Below are positions 46,858-56,566 of a stretch of DNA of 64,000 nucleotides, in pieces; the first letter of the stretch is position 1, and the number at the start of each line of letters is the position of its first letter. The DNA comes from Polynucleobacter campilacus (GTDB taxonomy: Bacteria; Pseudomonadota; Gammaproteobacteria; Burkholderiales; Burkholderiaceae). Under the pieces are notes generated by a model. The model saw only the letters and a list, made by a program, of their open reading frames with translations. It had not been told where the DNA came from and made no database searches. Made by a program: the position numbers and the translations under genes. Location of the stretch: the NCBI RefSeq assembly GCF_002206625.1, contig NZ_NGUP01000003.1:208968-272967 (forward strand). The letters run 5' to 3'.

Positions 46858-49164
46858 TTAAATTTCTTCTGCAGGAGCTACATCTTTTTTCGATGCCTTA
46901 CCAGGCAATACAGGGGCATCAAAGTTCAACTGCACCTTACCATCTTCATCTATATCAACATCCACATGTCCGCCTTGGGCTAACTTACCAAAGAGTAATT
47001 CATCAGCAAGCGCTTTGCGTACTGTGTCTTGAATAATGCGCTGCATTGGACGAGCACCCATCAATGGATCAAATCCATGCTTAGCTAAATGAGCACGTAA
47101 TTTAGAGCTAAAGGTAGCGTCGACTTTCTTCTCATGTAATTGCTCCTCTAGTTGCATTAAGAATTTATCAACCACCCGCATGATGATGGTCTCATCAAGC
47201 GCTTTAAAGGAAACAATAGCATCTAAGCGATTGCGGAACTCTGGTGTAAAAAACTTCTTAATATCGGCCATCTCATCACCAGACTCGCGGACATTAGTGA
47301 AGCCCATAATGGACTTCTGCATTGCTTCTGCACCAGCGTTAGTAGTCATAATGATGATGACATTACGGAAGTCAGTCTTTCGACCATTGTTATCCGTCAA
47401 AGTGCCATGATCCATCACTTGCAGCAGAATATTAAAGATATCCGGATGGGCTTTTTCTACTTCATCAAGCAACAGCACGCAATGGGGTTTCTTGTTGACA
47501 GCCTCAGTGAGTAAACCACCCTGATCAAATCCTACATATCCTGGAGGTGCACCAATCAAACGGCTAACCGCATGACGCTCCATGTATTCGGACATATCAA
47601 AACGCAGCAGCTCAATACCTAAAATATAAGCGAGCTGTTTTGCGACCTCTGTCTTACCAACACCAGTTGGGCCGGAAAATAGGAATGAGCCAATTGGCCT
47701 ATCAATCTTCCCAAGACCAGCACGTGTCATCTTAATGGCGCTAGCCAAGGCTTCAATCGCAGGATCCTGACCAAAGACCACGCTCTTAATGTCGCGATCT
47801 AATGTCTGTAATTTACTACGATCATCTACAGTCACCGACTGCGGCGGTATGCGAGCAATCTTAGCAACAATCTCTTCGATCTCTGGACGTCCAATCGTTT
47901 TCTTCTGCTTGGACTTGGGCAAAATGCGTTGCGCAGCGCCAGCCTCATCAATGACATCGATTGCCTTATCTGGCAAATGACGATCATTAATGTACCGAGC
48001 AGAGAGCTCAGCAGCAGCTACCAATGCGCCGGCTGCATACTTCACGCTATGGTGCTCTTCAAAGCGAGATTTGAGGCCGCGCAAAATTTGTACTGTCTGA
48101 TCTACCGTTGGCTCAACCACATCAACCTTTTGGAAGCGGCGAGATAGGGCTGCGTCTTTTTCAAAGATGCCACGGTACTCTGTAAAGGTAGTTGCACCAA
48201 TACATTTGAGTTGACCATTTGAGAGAGCAGGCTTCAATAAATTACTTGCATCTAATGTTCCACCAGATGCTGCACCCGCACCAATCAAAGTATGAATCTC
48301 ATCAATGAACAAAACACCATGGGTGTGATCTTTTAAAGACTTCAAAACACTCTTTAGGCGTTGCTCAAAATCGCCGCGGTATTTAGTGCCCGCAAGTAAA
48401 GCGCCCATATCTAAGGAATAGACAGTCGCATTAGCCAAGATGTCAGGAACATCGCCCTTCACAATCCGCCAAGCTAAGCCCTCTGCAATCGCAGTTTTAC
48501 CGACACCAGCCTCACCAACTAACAGTGGGTTGTTCTTGCGACGACGGCAAAGCACCTGAATCACCCGCTCTACTTCGCTATCACGCCCGATGAGTGGATC
48601 AATCTTGCCCTGACGAGCCAAAACATTCAGATTTTGGGTGTACTGATCTAGGGGACTCTCTTTTCCGGATGAAGCAGATTCTTCTGTTTCTTGGGTTGTA
48701 TCAGCAGGTTTCACATTCTCAGCCTGATCTTTGCGAACACCATGACTAATGAAATTCACTACATCCAAGCGCGTCACGCCTTGCTGTTGCAGGAAGTACA
48801 CCGCATGCGAATCTTTTTCACCAAAGATAGCAACCAAAACATTGGCACCAGTGACTTCTTTCTTACCATTTGAAGTAGATTGAACATGCATGATGGCACG
48901 TTGAATCACTCGCTGAAATCCAAGCGTAGGTTGTGTATCAACCTCATCGTTACCAGGTACAACTGGTGTGTTGTCATTGATGAAGTTTTTAAGTTGGGTT
49001 CGAAGCTCGGCGATATTGACCGCACATGCCTTAAGAACCTCAACTGCTGTCGCATTGTCTAGCAATGCAGCCAACAAATGCTCGACCGTAATGAACTCGT
49101 GTCGTGATGCCCTTGCGTCAACAAACGCCATATGCAAACTAACTTCTAATTCTTGGGCAATCAT
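46858..49164 (-). CDS. clpA: ATP-dependent Clp protease ATP-binding subunit ClpA
   Basis: Hsp100 unfoldase that feeds ClpP, 768 residues from ATG 49164 ([17 protein letters not shown]). Clp-N repeats at 1-140 bind ClpS. AAA1: [15 protein letters not shown] and Walker [19 protein letters not shown]2: [29 protein letters not shown] and the sensor region [13 protein letters not shown]. The ClpP-docking loop reads IMGF, close to the IGL/F tripeptide. The ATG overlaps the clpS stop (ATGA). clpP is not in the window. Confidence 0.96.
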   Translation of the reverse strand: MIAQELEVSLHMAFVDARASRHEFITVEHLLAALLDNATAVEVLKACAVNIAELRTQLKNFINDNTPVVPGNDEVDTQPTLGFQRVIQRAIMHVQSTSNGKKEVTGANVLVAIFGEKDSHAVYFLQQQGVTRLDVVNFISHGVRKDQAENVKPADTTQETEESASSGKESPLDQYTQNLNVLARQGKIDPLIGRDSEVERVIQVLCRRRKNNPLLVGEAGVGKTAIAEGLAWRIVKGDVPDILANATVYSLDMGALLAGTKYRGDFEQRLKSVLKSLKDHTHGVLFIDEIHTLIGAGAASGGTLDASNLLKPALSNGQLKCIGATTFTEYRGIFEKDAALSRRFQKVDVVEPTVDQTVQILRGLKSRFEEHHSVKYAAGALVAAAELSARYINDRHLPDKAIDVIDEAGAAQRILPKSKQKKTIGRPEIEEIVAKIARIPPQSVTVDDRSKLQTLDRDIKSVVFGQDPAIEALASAIKMTRAGLGKIDRPIGSFLFSGPTGVGKTEVAKQLAYILGIELLRFDMSEYMERHAVSRLIGAPPGYVGFDQGGLLTEAVNKKPHCVLLLDEVEKAHPDIFNILLQVMDHGTLTDNNGRKTDFRNVIIIMTTNAGAEAMQKSIMGFTNVRESGDEMADIKKFFTPEFRNRLDAIVSFKALDETIIMRVVDKFLMQLEEQLHEKKVDATFSSKLRAHLAKHGFDPLMGARPMQRIIQDTVRKALADELLFGKLAQGGHVDVDIDEDGKVQLNFDAPVLPGKASKKDVAPAEEI

Positions 49165-49508
49165 GCTTCCTCCATAGTGCACTGTAGTGGGTGACCCGCT
49201 TCACGGGATAATTCAACAACTTGATGCACTTTAGTGGCAGCAACATCGCGAGTGAATACCCCGCAAACACCTTTGCCAACTAAATGAACTTGCAACATGA
49301 TGCGTGTAGCTGTTTCATGATCTCTACTAAAATACTCCTGAATCACCATCACCACAAATTCCATTGGCGTGTAATCGTCATTCAATAGTAAAACTTTATA
49401 CATCGATGGCGCCTTAGCTTTCTCGGCCTGCTTTTCGAGAAGAATAGTGTCCTCAATGTAGGGATTGGCTGGTACGCCAGTAGTGGTATTTTTTGGTGTG
49501 CGGCTCAT
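49161..49508 (-). CDS. clpS: ATP-dependent Clp protease adaptor ClpS
   Basis: N-degron adaptor delivering substrates to ClpA, 115 residues from ATG 49508 ([11 protein letters not shown]). A flexible N-terminus precedes the folded core: [20 protein letters not shown] forms the N-degron pocket (Asn-Asp pair and Met), [16 protein letters not shown] follows. The start is chosen because TAGAAT ends 7 nt upstream; the in-frame ATG at 49526 overlaps and precedes this element. Translationally coupled to clpA. Confidence 0.95.
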   Translation of the reverse strand: MSRTPKNTTTGVPANPYIEDTILLEKQAEKAKAPSMYKVLLLNDDYTPMEFVVMVIQEYFSRDHETATRIMLQVHLVGKGVCGVFTRDVAATKVHQVVELSREAGHPLQCTMEEA

Positions 49509-49515
49509 AAGAAAC

Positions 49516-49521
49516 ATTCTA
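49516..49521 (-). promoter_or_regulatory. Candidate -10 element of clpS-clpA
   Basis: TAGAAT on the minus strand (5 of 6), 7 nt before the clpS ATG, with no Shine-Dalgarno sequence between. -35 not convincing. Confidence 0.4.
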
Positions 49522-49653
49522 AACACAGATATTCAAACTTTAATTTACTGGGGTCTTGTTGTTAAAAAACCTGCAAAAACCCCTATTTTCCTATATTGGG
49601 GCATTTTTCGATAAATAAAGGGTATTTACTAGGGGGTAAGTAGATATAACTCC

Positions 49654-49682
49654 TTGACACCCCTACAAAAAGGGCAAACAAT
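49654..49682 (+). promoter_or_regulatory. Promoter of the cold-shock gene
   Basis: Perfect -35 TTGACA (49654-49659), 17-bp spacer, -10 AACAAT (49677-49682). Transcription would start near 49689, giving a leader of about 104 nt before the ATG, similar to the long regulated leaders of cspA genes. Confidence 0.6.
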
Positions 49683-49792
49683 CGGGGGGTAGGCTTCAAG
49701 AGAAGTTCTATTTAGGCGTGTTGTGGAGCGAGACTGATTAAAAAGTATTTACCCTCATCACGGTTGTTTTAAGTTTATGTAATGGAGTTCGC

Positions 49793-49996
49793 ATGGCGAC
49801 CGGAATTGTTAAGTGGTTCAATGATGCAAAAGGTTTTGGCTTTATCAAACCTGATGATGGTGAAGAAGAGTTGTTCGCGCATTTCAGCGCAATTACTATG
49901 CCTGGGTTCAAAACCCTTAAGGAAAACCAAAAGGTAACGTTTGATATTACCCAAGGCCCTAAAGGCAAGCAAGCTACCAATATCCAAGCGGCTTAA
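49793..49996 (+). CDS. cspA: Cold-shock domain protein (CspA family)
   Basis: 67-residue RNA/ssDNA-binding OB-fold protein. RNP1 [10 protein letters not shown] (residues 14-23) and RNP2 LFAHFSAI (29-36) are intact; it begins [12 protein letters not shown]. Acts as an RNA chaperone; whether it is cold-induced or constitutive is not shown by the protein. GGAG lies about 7 nt before the ATG. A consensus promoter about 110 bp upstream and a strong terminator directly after define a single-gene transcript. Confidence 0.95.
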   Translation: MATGIVKWFNDAKGFGFIKPDDGEEELFAHFSAITMPGFKTLKENQKVTFDITQGPKGKQATNIQAA

Positions 49997-50017
49997 TAGT
50001 CCTTAGATCATTATGAG

Positions 50018-50047
50018 AAACCCAGGACTTGTTCCTGGGTTTTTTTT
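50018..50047 (+). terminator. Intrinsic terminator of the cold-shock gene
   Basis: AAACCCAGGA (50018-50027) pairs with TCCTGGGTTT (50033-50042) around CTTGT, followed by T's to 50047. Confidence 0.9.
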
Positions 50048-50066
50048 CGTCCGCAATTTACTCACT

Positions 50067-50072
50067 TAAAAT
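50067..50072 (+). promoter_or_regulatory. Candidate -10 element of the DUF192 gene
   Basis: TAAAAT (5 of 6), 7 nt before ATG 50080; it overlaps the alternative ATG at 50071. Immediately follows the cold-shock terminator. -35 not seen. Confidence 0.4.
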
Positions 50073-50079
50073 GCACATC

Positions 50080-50532
50080 ATGCGCATATCAATCAATACT
50101 TTTCGCCATCTATTTGCATTCGCCCTTTTGATCGGCTCAGGCCTGATCTTCGCACAACTGAATGCCGGCCTGCCAATGGTTGAGTTGAAAACTGGCATCT
50201 ATCGCATTCAAGCAGAATTAGCCGACACCCCCGAAAGAAGGCAGACTGGTTTAATGAATCGCACCAGTTTGCCGATGAATTCTGGAATGCTCTTTGTATT
50301 TGAAGAAAAAGCGGGCCACTGCTTTTGGATGTTTAGCACCAAGATTCCTCTCTCGATTGCTTTCATTGCAGACGATGGCAAGATTGTGAATATCGAAGAG
50401 ATGCAAGCTGGGACAACGAATAACCACTGCCCTAAAGCTGCAGTGCGCTATGCCCTAGAAATGAATAAGCAATGGTTCTCCGAGAGAGCTATTGGCCCAG
50501 GTTCCGTGATTAGCGGTTTACCAAAGAAATAG
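50080..50532 (+). CDS. DUF192 family exported protein
   Basis: 150-residue protein with an N-terminal signal segment (FRHLFAFALLIGSGLIFA) and the DUF192 core: LADTPERRQTGLMNRTSLP, then GMLFVFEEKAGHCFWMFSTKIPLSIAFI, typical of this family (M-R-x-x-L-x-x-x-x-G-M-L-F-x-F and F-W-M-x-N/K-T). Function is unknown. Start at 50080 is preferred to 50071 because a TAAAAT overlaps the latter. Ends near a terminator. Confidence 0.87.
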   Translation: MRISINTFRHLFAFALLIGSGLIFAQLNAGLPMVELKTGIYRIQAELADTPERRQTGLMNRTSLPMNSGMLFVFEEKAGHCFWMFSTKIPLSIAFIADDGKIVNIEEMQAGTTNNHCPKAAVRYALEMNKQWFSERAIGPGSVISGLPKK

Positions 50533-50556
50533 TCAGACCCTCTATCGGACAATAAA

Positions 50557-50584
50557 AAACGCAGACCTTGGTCTGCGTTTTACT
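50557..50584 (+). terminator. Terminator after the DUF192 gene
   Basis: AAACGCAGAC (50557-50566) pairs with GTCTGCGTTT (50571-50580) around CTTG; the left side carries an A-run, so it can also serve the convergent ppnP transcript. Confidence 0.8.
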
Positions 50585-50602
50585 TTGGTGAAGCAAGACT
50601 AG

Positions 50603-50908
50603 TTATTCAAAGTGACAAACATAGTGCACTGCTTGCTCAGCACGAATAATAAAGTAACCGCCCTCCTCTACTTCCCAGCTTTGACCAGCCTTGAACTCTT
50701 GCTCTGGAGCGCCATTAATGCTCACGAAAGCAGTGCCATCGACCACTTCCATCACCTCTCTAGTGCTCAGGTCAAAACGCAAAGTGCTTGGCAATACAAC
50801 GCCAACGGACTTGCGCACACCATTGGGCAGGGTCACCGTGTGTGACACACATTTGCCATCAAAAAACACATTGGCTTTTTTACCTACTGATACTTGATCA
50901 AATTGCAT
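50603..50908 (-). CDS. ppnP: Pyrimidine/purine nucleoside phosphorylase PpnP
   Basis: Small cupin-fold phosphorylase (former DUF1255/YaiE), 101 residues, cleaving nucleosides to base and ribose 1-phosphate. Family motifs: KSVGVVLPSTLRF (the SVGVM-x-x-GEYTF equivalent), STREVMEVVDGTAFV and the cupin-type end FKAGQSWEVEEGGYFIIRA. It lies 30 bp after argG on the same strand and ends at a shared terminator. Position says little about function; the call rests on sequence alone. Confidence 0.87.
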   Translation of the reverse strand: MQFDQVSVGKKANVFFDGKCVSHTVTLPNGVRKSVGVVLPSTLRFDLSTREVMEVVDGTAFVSINGAPEQEFKAGQSWEVEEGGYFIIRAEQAVHYVCHFE

Positions 50909-50938
50909 CTGGACTCTTTCTAATCTAGTTATGACTAA

Positions 50939-52171
50939 TTACTTCTTTGCGCGTTTACGTTTCGCTATTTCAGCAATGCGCATACGTAAGGCGTTGAGTT
51001 TGATAAAGCCGCCTGCGTCAGCTTGGTTGTAGGCGCCACCATCATCATCAAAGGTTGCAATATTTTGATCAAATAAAGTATTTGCTGAATCACGTGAAAT
51101 AACCGATACAGAACCCTTGTAGAGTTTTAAGCGTACAACGCCATTCACCATCTGCTGGGTATGGTCAATCAAAGTTTGCAAAGCCATACGCTCTGGCGCC
51201 CACCATAGGCCGTTGTAAATCAAGCTAGCGTAGCGTGGCATGAGGTCATCTTTCAGGTGAGCCACTTCACGATCCAAGGTGATGCTTTCGATACCGCGGT
51301 GCGCCTTGAGGAGAATCGTGCCACCTGGGGTCTCATAGCAGCCGCGGCTCTTCATGCCAACAAAACGGTTCTCGACCAAATCCAGGCGCCCAACGCCGTG
51401 CATGCCACCAATACGATTTATTTCAGCCAATAACTCGTGTGGTTTATAGGCTTTACCATTAATCGCAACCGGGTCACCCGCTTTAAATTCAATCTCAATC
51501 ACTTCAGGAGCATCCGGAGCCTTCTCAGGAGAAACTGTCCAACGCCACATAGACTCTTCTGCCTCTGCGTTAGGATTCTCTAGATGACGACCTTCATAAC
51601 TGATATGCAGGAGATTGGCATCCATGGAATAAGGTGAGCCCCCTTGCTTATGCTTCATCTCAACTGGAATGCCATGCTTTTCTGCATAAGCCATCAACTT
51701 CTCGCGCGAGAGTAAATCCCATTCGCGCCACGGCGCAATCACCTTGATTCCTGGCTCTAATGCGTAGTAACCCAACTCAAAGCGGACTTGATCATTGCCC
51801 TTACCAGTAGCACCATGCGATACAGCATCAGCACCAGTTAAGCGTGCAATCTCAATCTGACGCTTGGCAATTAATGGGCGAGCGATTGAAGTGCCTAAGA
51901 GGTATTCACCTTCATAGATCGTATTGGCGCGGAACATTGGGAATACAAAATCACGCACAAACTCTTCACGTAAATCATCAATGAAAATATTCTCTGGCTT
52001 AATGCCAAACTGCAGAGCCTTAGCGCGCGCTGGCTCTAACTCTTCACCTTGACCTAAGTCAGCAGTAAATGTGACGATCTCACAACCGTAAGTATCTTGA
52101 AGCCATTTCAAGATCACGCTAGTGTCAAGGCCACCAGAATAGGCTAGTACGGCTTTTTTAATATCAGACAT
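50939..52171 (-). CDS. argG: Argininosuccinate synthase
   Basis: Condenses citrulline and aspartate with ATP. 410 residues. The N-type PP-loop [15 protein letters not shown] is near residue 9; [30 protein letters not shown] and the C-terminal tetramerisation region follow. This is the ~400-residue form. It follows argF by 64 bp; the spacer is AT-rich with no clear Shine-Dalgarno sequence before the ATG. argF and argG are consecutive pathway steps. Confidence 0.96.
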   Translation of the reverse strand: MSDIKKAVLAYSGGLDTSVILKWLQDTYGCEIVTFTADLGQGEELEPARAKALQFGIKPENIFIDDLREEFVRDFVFPMFRANTIYEGEYLLGTSIARPLIAKRQIEIARLTGADAVSHGATGKGNDQVRFELGYYALEPGIKVIAPWREWDLLSREKLMAYAEKHGIPVEMKHKQGGSPYSMDANLLHISYEGRHLENPNAEAEESMWRWTVSPEKAPDAPEVIEIEFKAGDPVAINGKAYKPHELLAEINRIGGMHGVGRLDLVENRFVGMKSRGCYETPGGTILLKAHRGIESITLDREVAHLKDDLMPRYASLIYNGLWWAPERMALQTLIDHTQQMVNGVVRLKLYKGSVSVISRDSANTLFDQNIATFDDDGGAYNQADAGGFIKLNALRMRIAEIAKRKRAKK

Positions 52172-52235
52172 GATTTTTTATTCAATCAAAAATTAATTAA
52201 TAAACAACTAAGGCAAATTACTGAATATCTTCTAA

Positions 52236-53183
52236 TTAGTCCAATCGACCGCAGAGCAAGTACTCCATCAAGGCCTTTTGAACATGCAAGCGATTTTCCG
52301 CCTCTTCCCAAACAATACTTTGTGGACCATCAATCACACCCGCAGAGACTTCTTCACCTCGGTGGGCTGGCAAACAATGCATAAATAATGCGTCAGGCTT
52401 AGCTAGCGAGATCAACTCTTCATTCACCATCCAATCCTGGAAAGCCTTCATACGCGAGGTATTTTCAGCCTCGTAACCCATACTGGTCCAAACATCTGTG
52501 GTCAACAAATCAGCTTCTTTACAAGCATCCCTAGGATCAGCGCAAATGGTTAAATGTTTTGCGGCTGCTTTTGTTAAACGAGAGGGATCCAACTGATAGC
52601 CCACTGGTGCGGAAAAACGGAACTGAAAATCTAAACATTCAGCTGCCTGTATCCAGGTATAAGCCATATTGTTAGCATCGCCAACCCACGCCACCGTCTT
52701 CCCTTGAATTGGGCCACGAGCCTCTACAAACGTAAAAATGTCAGCCAATACTTGGCAAGGATGATATTCATTGGTAAGACCATTAACGACTGGCACTCTG
52801 GAGTTAGCAGCAAAACGCTCAATGATGTCTTGGCCAAAAGTGCGAATCATGATGATGTCAGTCATCCGTGAAATCACCTGCGCAGCATCCTCTACGGGCT
52901 CACCACGACCTAACTGGGTGTCACGGGTGTTTAGGTATACAGCATGGCCACCAAGCTGATGGATGCCTGCCTCGAAGGAAAGACGAGTACGTGTGGAATG
53001 TTTCTCGAAAATCATTGCCAAAGTACGGTCGTGAAGTGGATGCCAAGTCTCATAACTTTTAAACTTAGACTTAAGCCATGCCGATCTTTTTAGCAAGTAG
53101 TCATATTCTTCACGAGTAAGGTCAGCAAACTGCAGATAGTGCTTGACCTGACCGGGCACTTGGGGCTTTGCCAGAGATGTCAT
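52236..53183 (-). CDS. argF: Ornithine carbamoyltransferase
   Basis: Makes citrulline from ornithine and carbamoyl phosphate. About 315 residues from ATG 53183 (MTSLAKPQVPG). The carbamoyl-phosphate loop KHSTRTRLSFEAG, the LGRGE motif (TQLGRGEPVEDAA), the HPCQVLADI segment and the ornithine-binding HCLPAHRGEEV are intact. The frame also offers ATG 53216 and TTG 53228; 53183 gives the usual distance to the conserved HYLQFADL. Followed by argG. Confidence 0.94.
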   Translation of the reverse strand: MTSLAKPQVPGQVKHYLQFADLTREEYDYLLKRSAWLKSKFKSYETWHPLHDRTLAMIFEKHSTRTRLSFEAGIHQLGGHAVYLNTRDTQLGRGEPVEDAAQVISRMTDIIMIRTFGQDIIERFAANSRVPVVNGLTNEYHPCQVLADIFTFVEARGPIQGKTVAWVGDANNMAYTWIQAAECLDFQFRFSAPVGYQLDPSRLTKAAAKHLTICADPRDACKEADLLTTDVWTSMGYEAENTSRMKAFQDWMVNEELISLAKPDALFMHCLPAHRGEEVSAGVIDGPQSIVWEEAENRLHVQKALMEYLLCGRLD

Positions 53184-53335
53184 AGTTGAGCTTTCTACTA
53201 AAGTTTTGGCTTGCATTTTTTTCTTCAAACATTCGACTGCACGAAAATAGAACTTATGGTCATCTTACGGCCAACACCCCCTGTTAAGCTAGAGGACTTA
53301 GTGATACCGATTCCAACCACCTTCCTTACGCGAAC

Positions 53336-53650
53336 TTGAACCACAAAAAACTTTTCATTCAAGGCATTACCACTGCTGGCAAACCATTTCGACCCAGTGA
53401 TTGGGCGGAGCGTCTGTGTGGAGTGATGGCTAGCTTTCGCCCTCCAGGAGGCTCTGGAGACCCTCGCTTCACCTATTCACCCTATGTCACACCAGTCGTG
53501 ATTGCAACAGTGAAATGCGTTGTTATTGATACCAGACTGGGTGATCTTGATCCAAGAGCGCTGGACTTTGTAACAAACTTTGCCAAAGACAACAATCTAC
53601 CGATCGAAGAGGCCTGTGAGTTTGAACCCAAACCACAAACCCAGTCCTAA
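53336..53650 (+). CDS. DUF3579 family protein
   Basis: 104-residue protein of unknown function, restricted mainly to betaproteobacteria (from memory). It shows the family core FIQGITTAGKPFRPSDWAER followed by GGSGDPRFTYSPYVTPV, and an acidic C-terminus. The start is TTG 53336; no in-frame ATG exists upstream of the conserved part and no Shine-Dalgarno sequence is evident. Divergent from argF and convergent with rpsT. No catalytic motif is seen. Confidence 0.82.
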   Translation: MNHKKLFIQGITTAGKPFRPSDWAERLCGVMASFRPPGGSGDPRFTYSPYVTPVVIATVKCVVIDTRLGDLDPRALDFVTNFAKDNNLPIEEACEFEPKPQTQS

Positions 53651-53683
53651 AAACAAAAGCCCGCTCTGATAAGGAGCGGGCTT
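53646..53683 (-). terminator. Terminator of rpsT
   Basis: On the minus strand an AAGCCCGCTC / GAGCGGGCTT stem (53657-53666 with 5374-equivalent 53674-53683, 7-nt loop) is followed by TTTTGTTTTTAG, a good T-run. It overlaps the last bases of the convergent DUF3579 gene. Confidence 0.8.
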
Positions 53684-53685
53684 AG

Positions 53686-53704
53686 GTCGAAATCATTTCG
53701 ACCA
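53686..53704. repeat. Near-perfect palindrome after rpsT
   Basis: GGTCGAAAT-C-ATTTCGACC: 9-bp arms around one base. It lies between the rpsT stop (53724) and its terminator, so the rpsT transcript would end in two consecutive hairpins. Confidence 0.6.
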
Positions 53705-53723
53705 GCCTAAAACTGCGTATGTA

Positions 53724-53990
53724 TTACGCTGCCATTGCCTTAATAGCTGCGGACAAACGTGACTTCTGACGTGATGCAGTATTTTTGTGAGCAATCTTTT
53801 TGTCAGCAATCTTGTCGATTGTTGCCTGAGTTGCTGCAAATACTTTCGCAGCAGCCGCTTTGTCACCAGTTTCGATCGCTTTACGAACTGCCTTAATGGA
53901 AGTACGGAGCTTTGAACGCAAACTGGAGTTGTGCTCATTCTGTTTTACTGCCTGGCGTGCGCGCTTGCGCGCTTGTGCTGTATTAGCCAT
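53724..53990 (-). CDS. rpsT: 30S ribosomal protein S20
   Basis: 88-residue, very basic helical protein binding 16S rRNA. It begins [20 protein letters not shown] and shows the S20 pattern [20 protein letters not shown] and [33 protein letters not shown] upstream gives a clear Shine-Dalgarno sequence. A single-gene unit, divergent from murJ. Confidence 0.97.
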   Translation of the reverse strand: MANTAQARKRARQAVKQNEHNSSLRSKLRTSIKAVRKAIETGDKAAAAKVFAATQATIDKIADKKIAHKNTASRQKSRLSAAIKAMAA

Positions 53991-54141
53991 CTTTAAACCT
54001 TGCCTCTATAAATTGCAAAATGCGATTAGTTAAAAATCCTGCGGTCTTGCCAGATTCATAAGCAAGCTCGCCAAAACCCAAGATTTTACATTAAAGGGGC
54101 AAAAAAGCCCAGCCGACCGATAAATAGGTGAAAATCGGCTC

Positions 54142-55695
54142 ATGAACCTGCTTTCTGCTGCCGCCAAGGTGAGCTCCCTCACCATGCTGTCCCGTATTAC
54201 GGGGCTGCTTCGGGAGACCCTGATTGCCCGTAGTTTCGGGGCCTCAGAGTGGACAGACGCCTTTAATGTGGCTTTCAGGATACCCAATTTACTGCGTCGT
54301 TTATTCGCTGAAGGAGCCTTTTCTCAAGCTTTTGTACCCATTTTGGGTGAAATCTCCAAGGATGGGGATCAAAAACAGGCTCAAATCCTCGTTAATGCGG
54401 TCGCCACGCTTTTATTTTGGTCTTTACTGCTCACGGTCTTGCTCGGGGTAATCGGCGCCCCCTTACTCATTCTGGTCATTGCTACGGGATTTAGTGGGGG
54501 GCCAGCCTATGAGGCTAGCGTAGTTATGACCCGAATTATGTTTCCTTACATTGGGCTGATTTCTCTAGTTTCACTGTCAGCAGGAATTCTGAATACTTTC
54601 CAGCGTTTTGCTATCCCTGCCTTTACTCCCGTTTTATTGAACCTGTCCTTAATCGGAAGTGCGCTATTTTTGGCGCCCCACTTAGAGCAACCGATCTACG
54701 CACTGAGTATTGGTGTGATCTTGGGTGGCGTCTTACAACTAGCGCTTCAGGTTCCGGCACTCTCTCGTATTGGACTTTTGCCGCGGATTGGTTTATTACC
54801 TGGCGCCATTAAATCTGCCATAGCAAATCCAGAAGCAAAACGGGTTTTGAAACTGATGGGGCCAGCGGTCTTTGCGGTGTCTGTTGCGCAAATCTCACTC
54901 ATCATCAATACCAATATCGCATCACGCTTACAAACAGGAAGTGTGTCGTGGCTTTCCTATGCTGATCGCTTAATGGAATTTCCTACGGCACTACTGGGTG
55001 TAGCTTTAGGTACCGTGCTTCTGCCCAGCTTAAGTAAAGCCAATGCTAAAAATGACTTAGCTCACGCCGGTGAACTACTTATCTGGGGATTACAGCTGAC
55101 ATTTTTGTTGGCCGCGCCCTGTGCAATTGCACTCTTTATTTTTGGAGAACCGCTTGCAGCAGTGCTCTACCACTATGGCAAATTTAATGCCCTCGATGTT
55201 TTGATGACACAACGCGCATTGGCCGCCTATGGCGTTGGACTGATTGGACTCATTTTGGTAAAGATTTTGGCGCCGGGTTTTTATTCACGTCAAGATATTC
55301 GGACCCCAGTCAAGATTGGTTTGTTGGTGCTTGTCGCGACCCAGCTGGCTAACTTTGTTTTTGTACCTTGGCTTGGGCATGCAGGTCTTGCACTTTCTGT
55401 CGGCGCTGGGGCCTGCCTGAATGCTGCCCTCCTATGGATTGGCCTTCATCAGCGGGGCGCACTGCCTAGCTCGGCTTGGGCTAAATACCTTGGGCAGCTA
55501 TTTTTAGCCCTGATCCCCTTCTCAGCAGTACTTTTTTATGCTGCTGGCGCCCATAATTGGATCGCCCTTCAAGCGGAGCCTTGGACTCGCATTGGTCTTC
55601 TGGCTGCATGGTTAGCTGCCGCTGCCATGATTTACTTTGGCGCCCTGGGTCTAGTTGGAATTCGCTGGCAAAAATTCTTGCGTCATGCAAAATAG
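54142..55695 (+). CDS. murJ: Lipid II flippase MurJ
   Basis: Flips the peptidoglycan precursor lipid II across the inner membrane. 517 residues with about 14 hydrophobic segments (MVF/MATE fold). Conserved features are SSLTMLSRITGLLRE-like SSLTMLSRITGLLRETLI at the start, FRIPNLLRRLFAEGAFSQAFVP (the MurJ hallmark) and later Arg residues such as ADRLMEFPTALLGVALGTVLLP. AGGTG lies 13 nt before the ATG, a rather long spacing. Divergent from rpsT; the rpsT-murJ pairing is common in betaproteobacteria. Confidence 0.95.
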   Translation: MNLLSAAAKVSSLTMLSRITGLLRETLIARSFGASEWTDAFNVAFRIPNLLRRLFAEGAFSQAFVPILGEISKDGDQKQAQILVNAVATLLFWSLLLTVLLGVIGAPLLILVIATGFSGGPAYEASVVMTRIMFPYIGLISLVSLSAGILNTFQRFAIPAFTPVLLNLSLIGSALFLAPHLEQPIYALSIGVILGGVLQLALQVPALSRIGLLPRIGLLPGAIKSAIANPEAKRVLKLMGPAVFAVSVAQISLIINTNIASRLQTGSVSWLSYADRLMEFPTALLGVALGTVLLPSLSKANAKNDLAHAGELLIWGLQLTFLLAAPCAIALFIFGEPLAAVLYHYGKFNALDVLMTQRALAAYGVGLIGLILVKILAPGFYSRQDIRTPVKIGLLVLVATQLANFVFVPWLGHAGLALSVGAGACLNAALLWIGLHQRGALPSSAWAKYLGQLFLALIPFSAVLFYAAGAHNWIALQAEPWTRIGLLAAWLAAAAMIYFGALGLVGIRWQKFLRHAK

Positions 55696-55700
55696 GGCTT

Positions 55701-56543
55701 ATGCCAACACAACAACTCGACTATTTCACTTCTTTAGTTGCTGAAGATGAACACTTACCACTAACGGAAGCGGCAATCGCTGTTGCACAACATGCGTACC
55801 CAGATTTAGACGTTCAAAGTGTCCTCGATCAACTGGATCAAATGGGCAATAAGTTGAAATCCCGAATTACTCCAGATACGCCCCAAATTCAGCGTTTGCA
55901 AATTCTGAGGAATTTCTTTTATACCGAGTTAGGTTTTGGACCAAACCCAAATGATTTTTATGCGCCCGAAAATTCTTATTTGCACTATGTGCTTGAGAAC
56001 CGTAGAGGTATTCCGATTTCACTCGCGATTCTGATGATGGAGTTGGGGAATCAGATTGGCTTGAAGATTCGCGGTGTTTCATTTCCAAATCACTTCATGA
56101 TGCGCATCTCCTTGCAACAAGGTGAAATCATCATGGACCCCCTCACTGGTGAATCACTCTCCAAGAATCAACTCCAGGAGATGCTTGATCCCTACCTAGA
56201 CGCCAAGGGATACCGTGGCGAATTGAGTCTGCCACTGAATATCTTCCTGCGGGCCTCTAACCCACGCGAAATCTTATCTCGCTTCCTGCGAAATCTGAAA
56301 ATGATTTACTCAGAAGATGAGCGCTGGGAGCGCCTACTTGGTATTCAAGAGCGCTTAGTGATTTTGCTACCCAACTCGATTGAAGAAGTTCGTGATCGCG
56401 GCCTGATCTTTGCTCAACTGGAATATTTACGCCCTGCAATAGCAGATATGCATCGCTACCTCAGTGAATCTCCGGAGGCAGAAGATGCTGGTGATATCCG
56501 CGAGCACATTGCTACGCTAGAGAGTCAGGCTAAGTTTCATTAA
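55701..56543 (+). CDS. SirB1-family transglutaminase-like protein
   Basis: 280-residue protein of the SirB1 group: an N-terminal helical region followed by a transglutaminase-like segment (SYLHYVLENRRGIPISLAIL, GLKIRGVSFPNHFMMRI) and a C-terminal TPR-like helical part (LGIQERLVILLPNSIEEVRDRGLIF). The Cys of a true transglutaminase triad is absent from the RRGIPISLAIL motif, as is usual here, so it is probably not catalytic. ATG 55701 follows murJ by 5 bp; the longer frame lies in murJ. Function unknown. Confidence 0.87.
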   Translation: MPTQQLDYFTSLVAEDEHLPLTEAAIAVAQHAYPDLDVQSVLDQLDQMGNKLKSRITPDTPQIQRLQILRNFFYTELGFGPNPNDFYAPENSYLHYVLENRRGIPISLAILMMELGNQIGLKIRGVSFPNHFMMRISLQQGEIIMDPLTGESLSKNQLQEMLDPYLDAKGYRGELSLPLNIFLRASNPREILSRFLRNLKMIYSEDERWERLLGIQERLVILLPNSIEEVRDRGLIFAQLEYLRPAIADMHRYLSESPEAEDAGDIREHIATLESQAKFH

Positions 56544-56566
56544 AGCTTAGCCCCCAACAGCAATCT

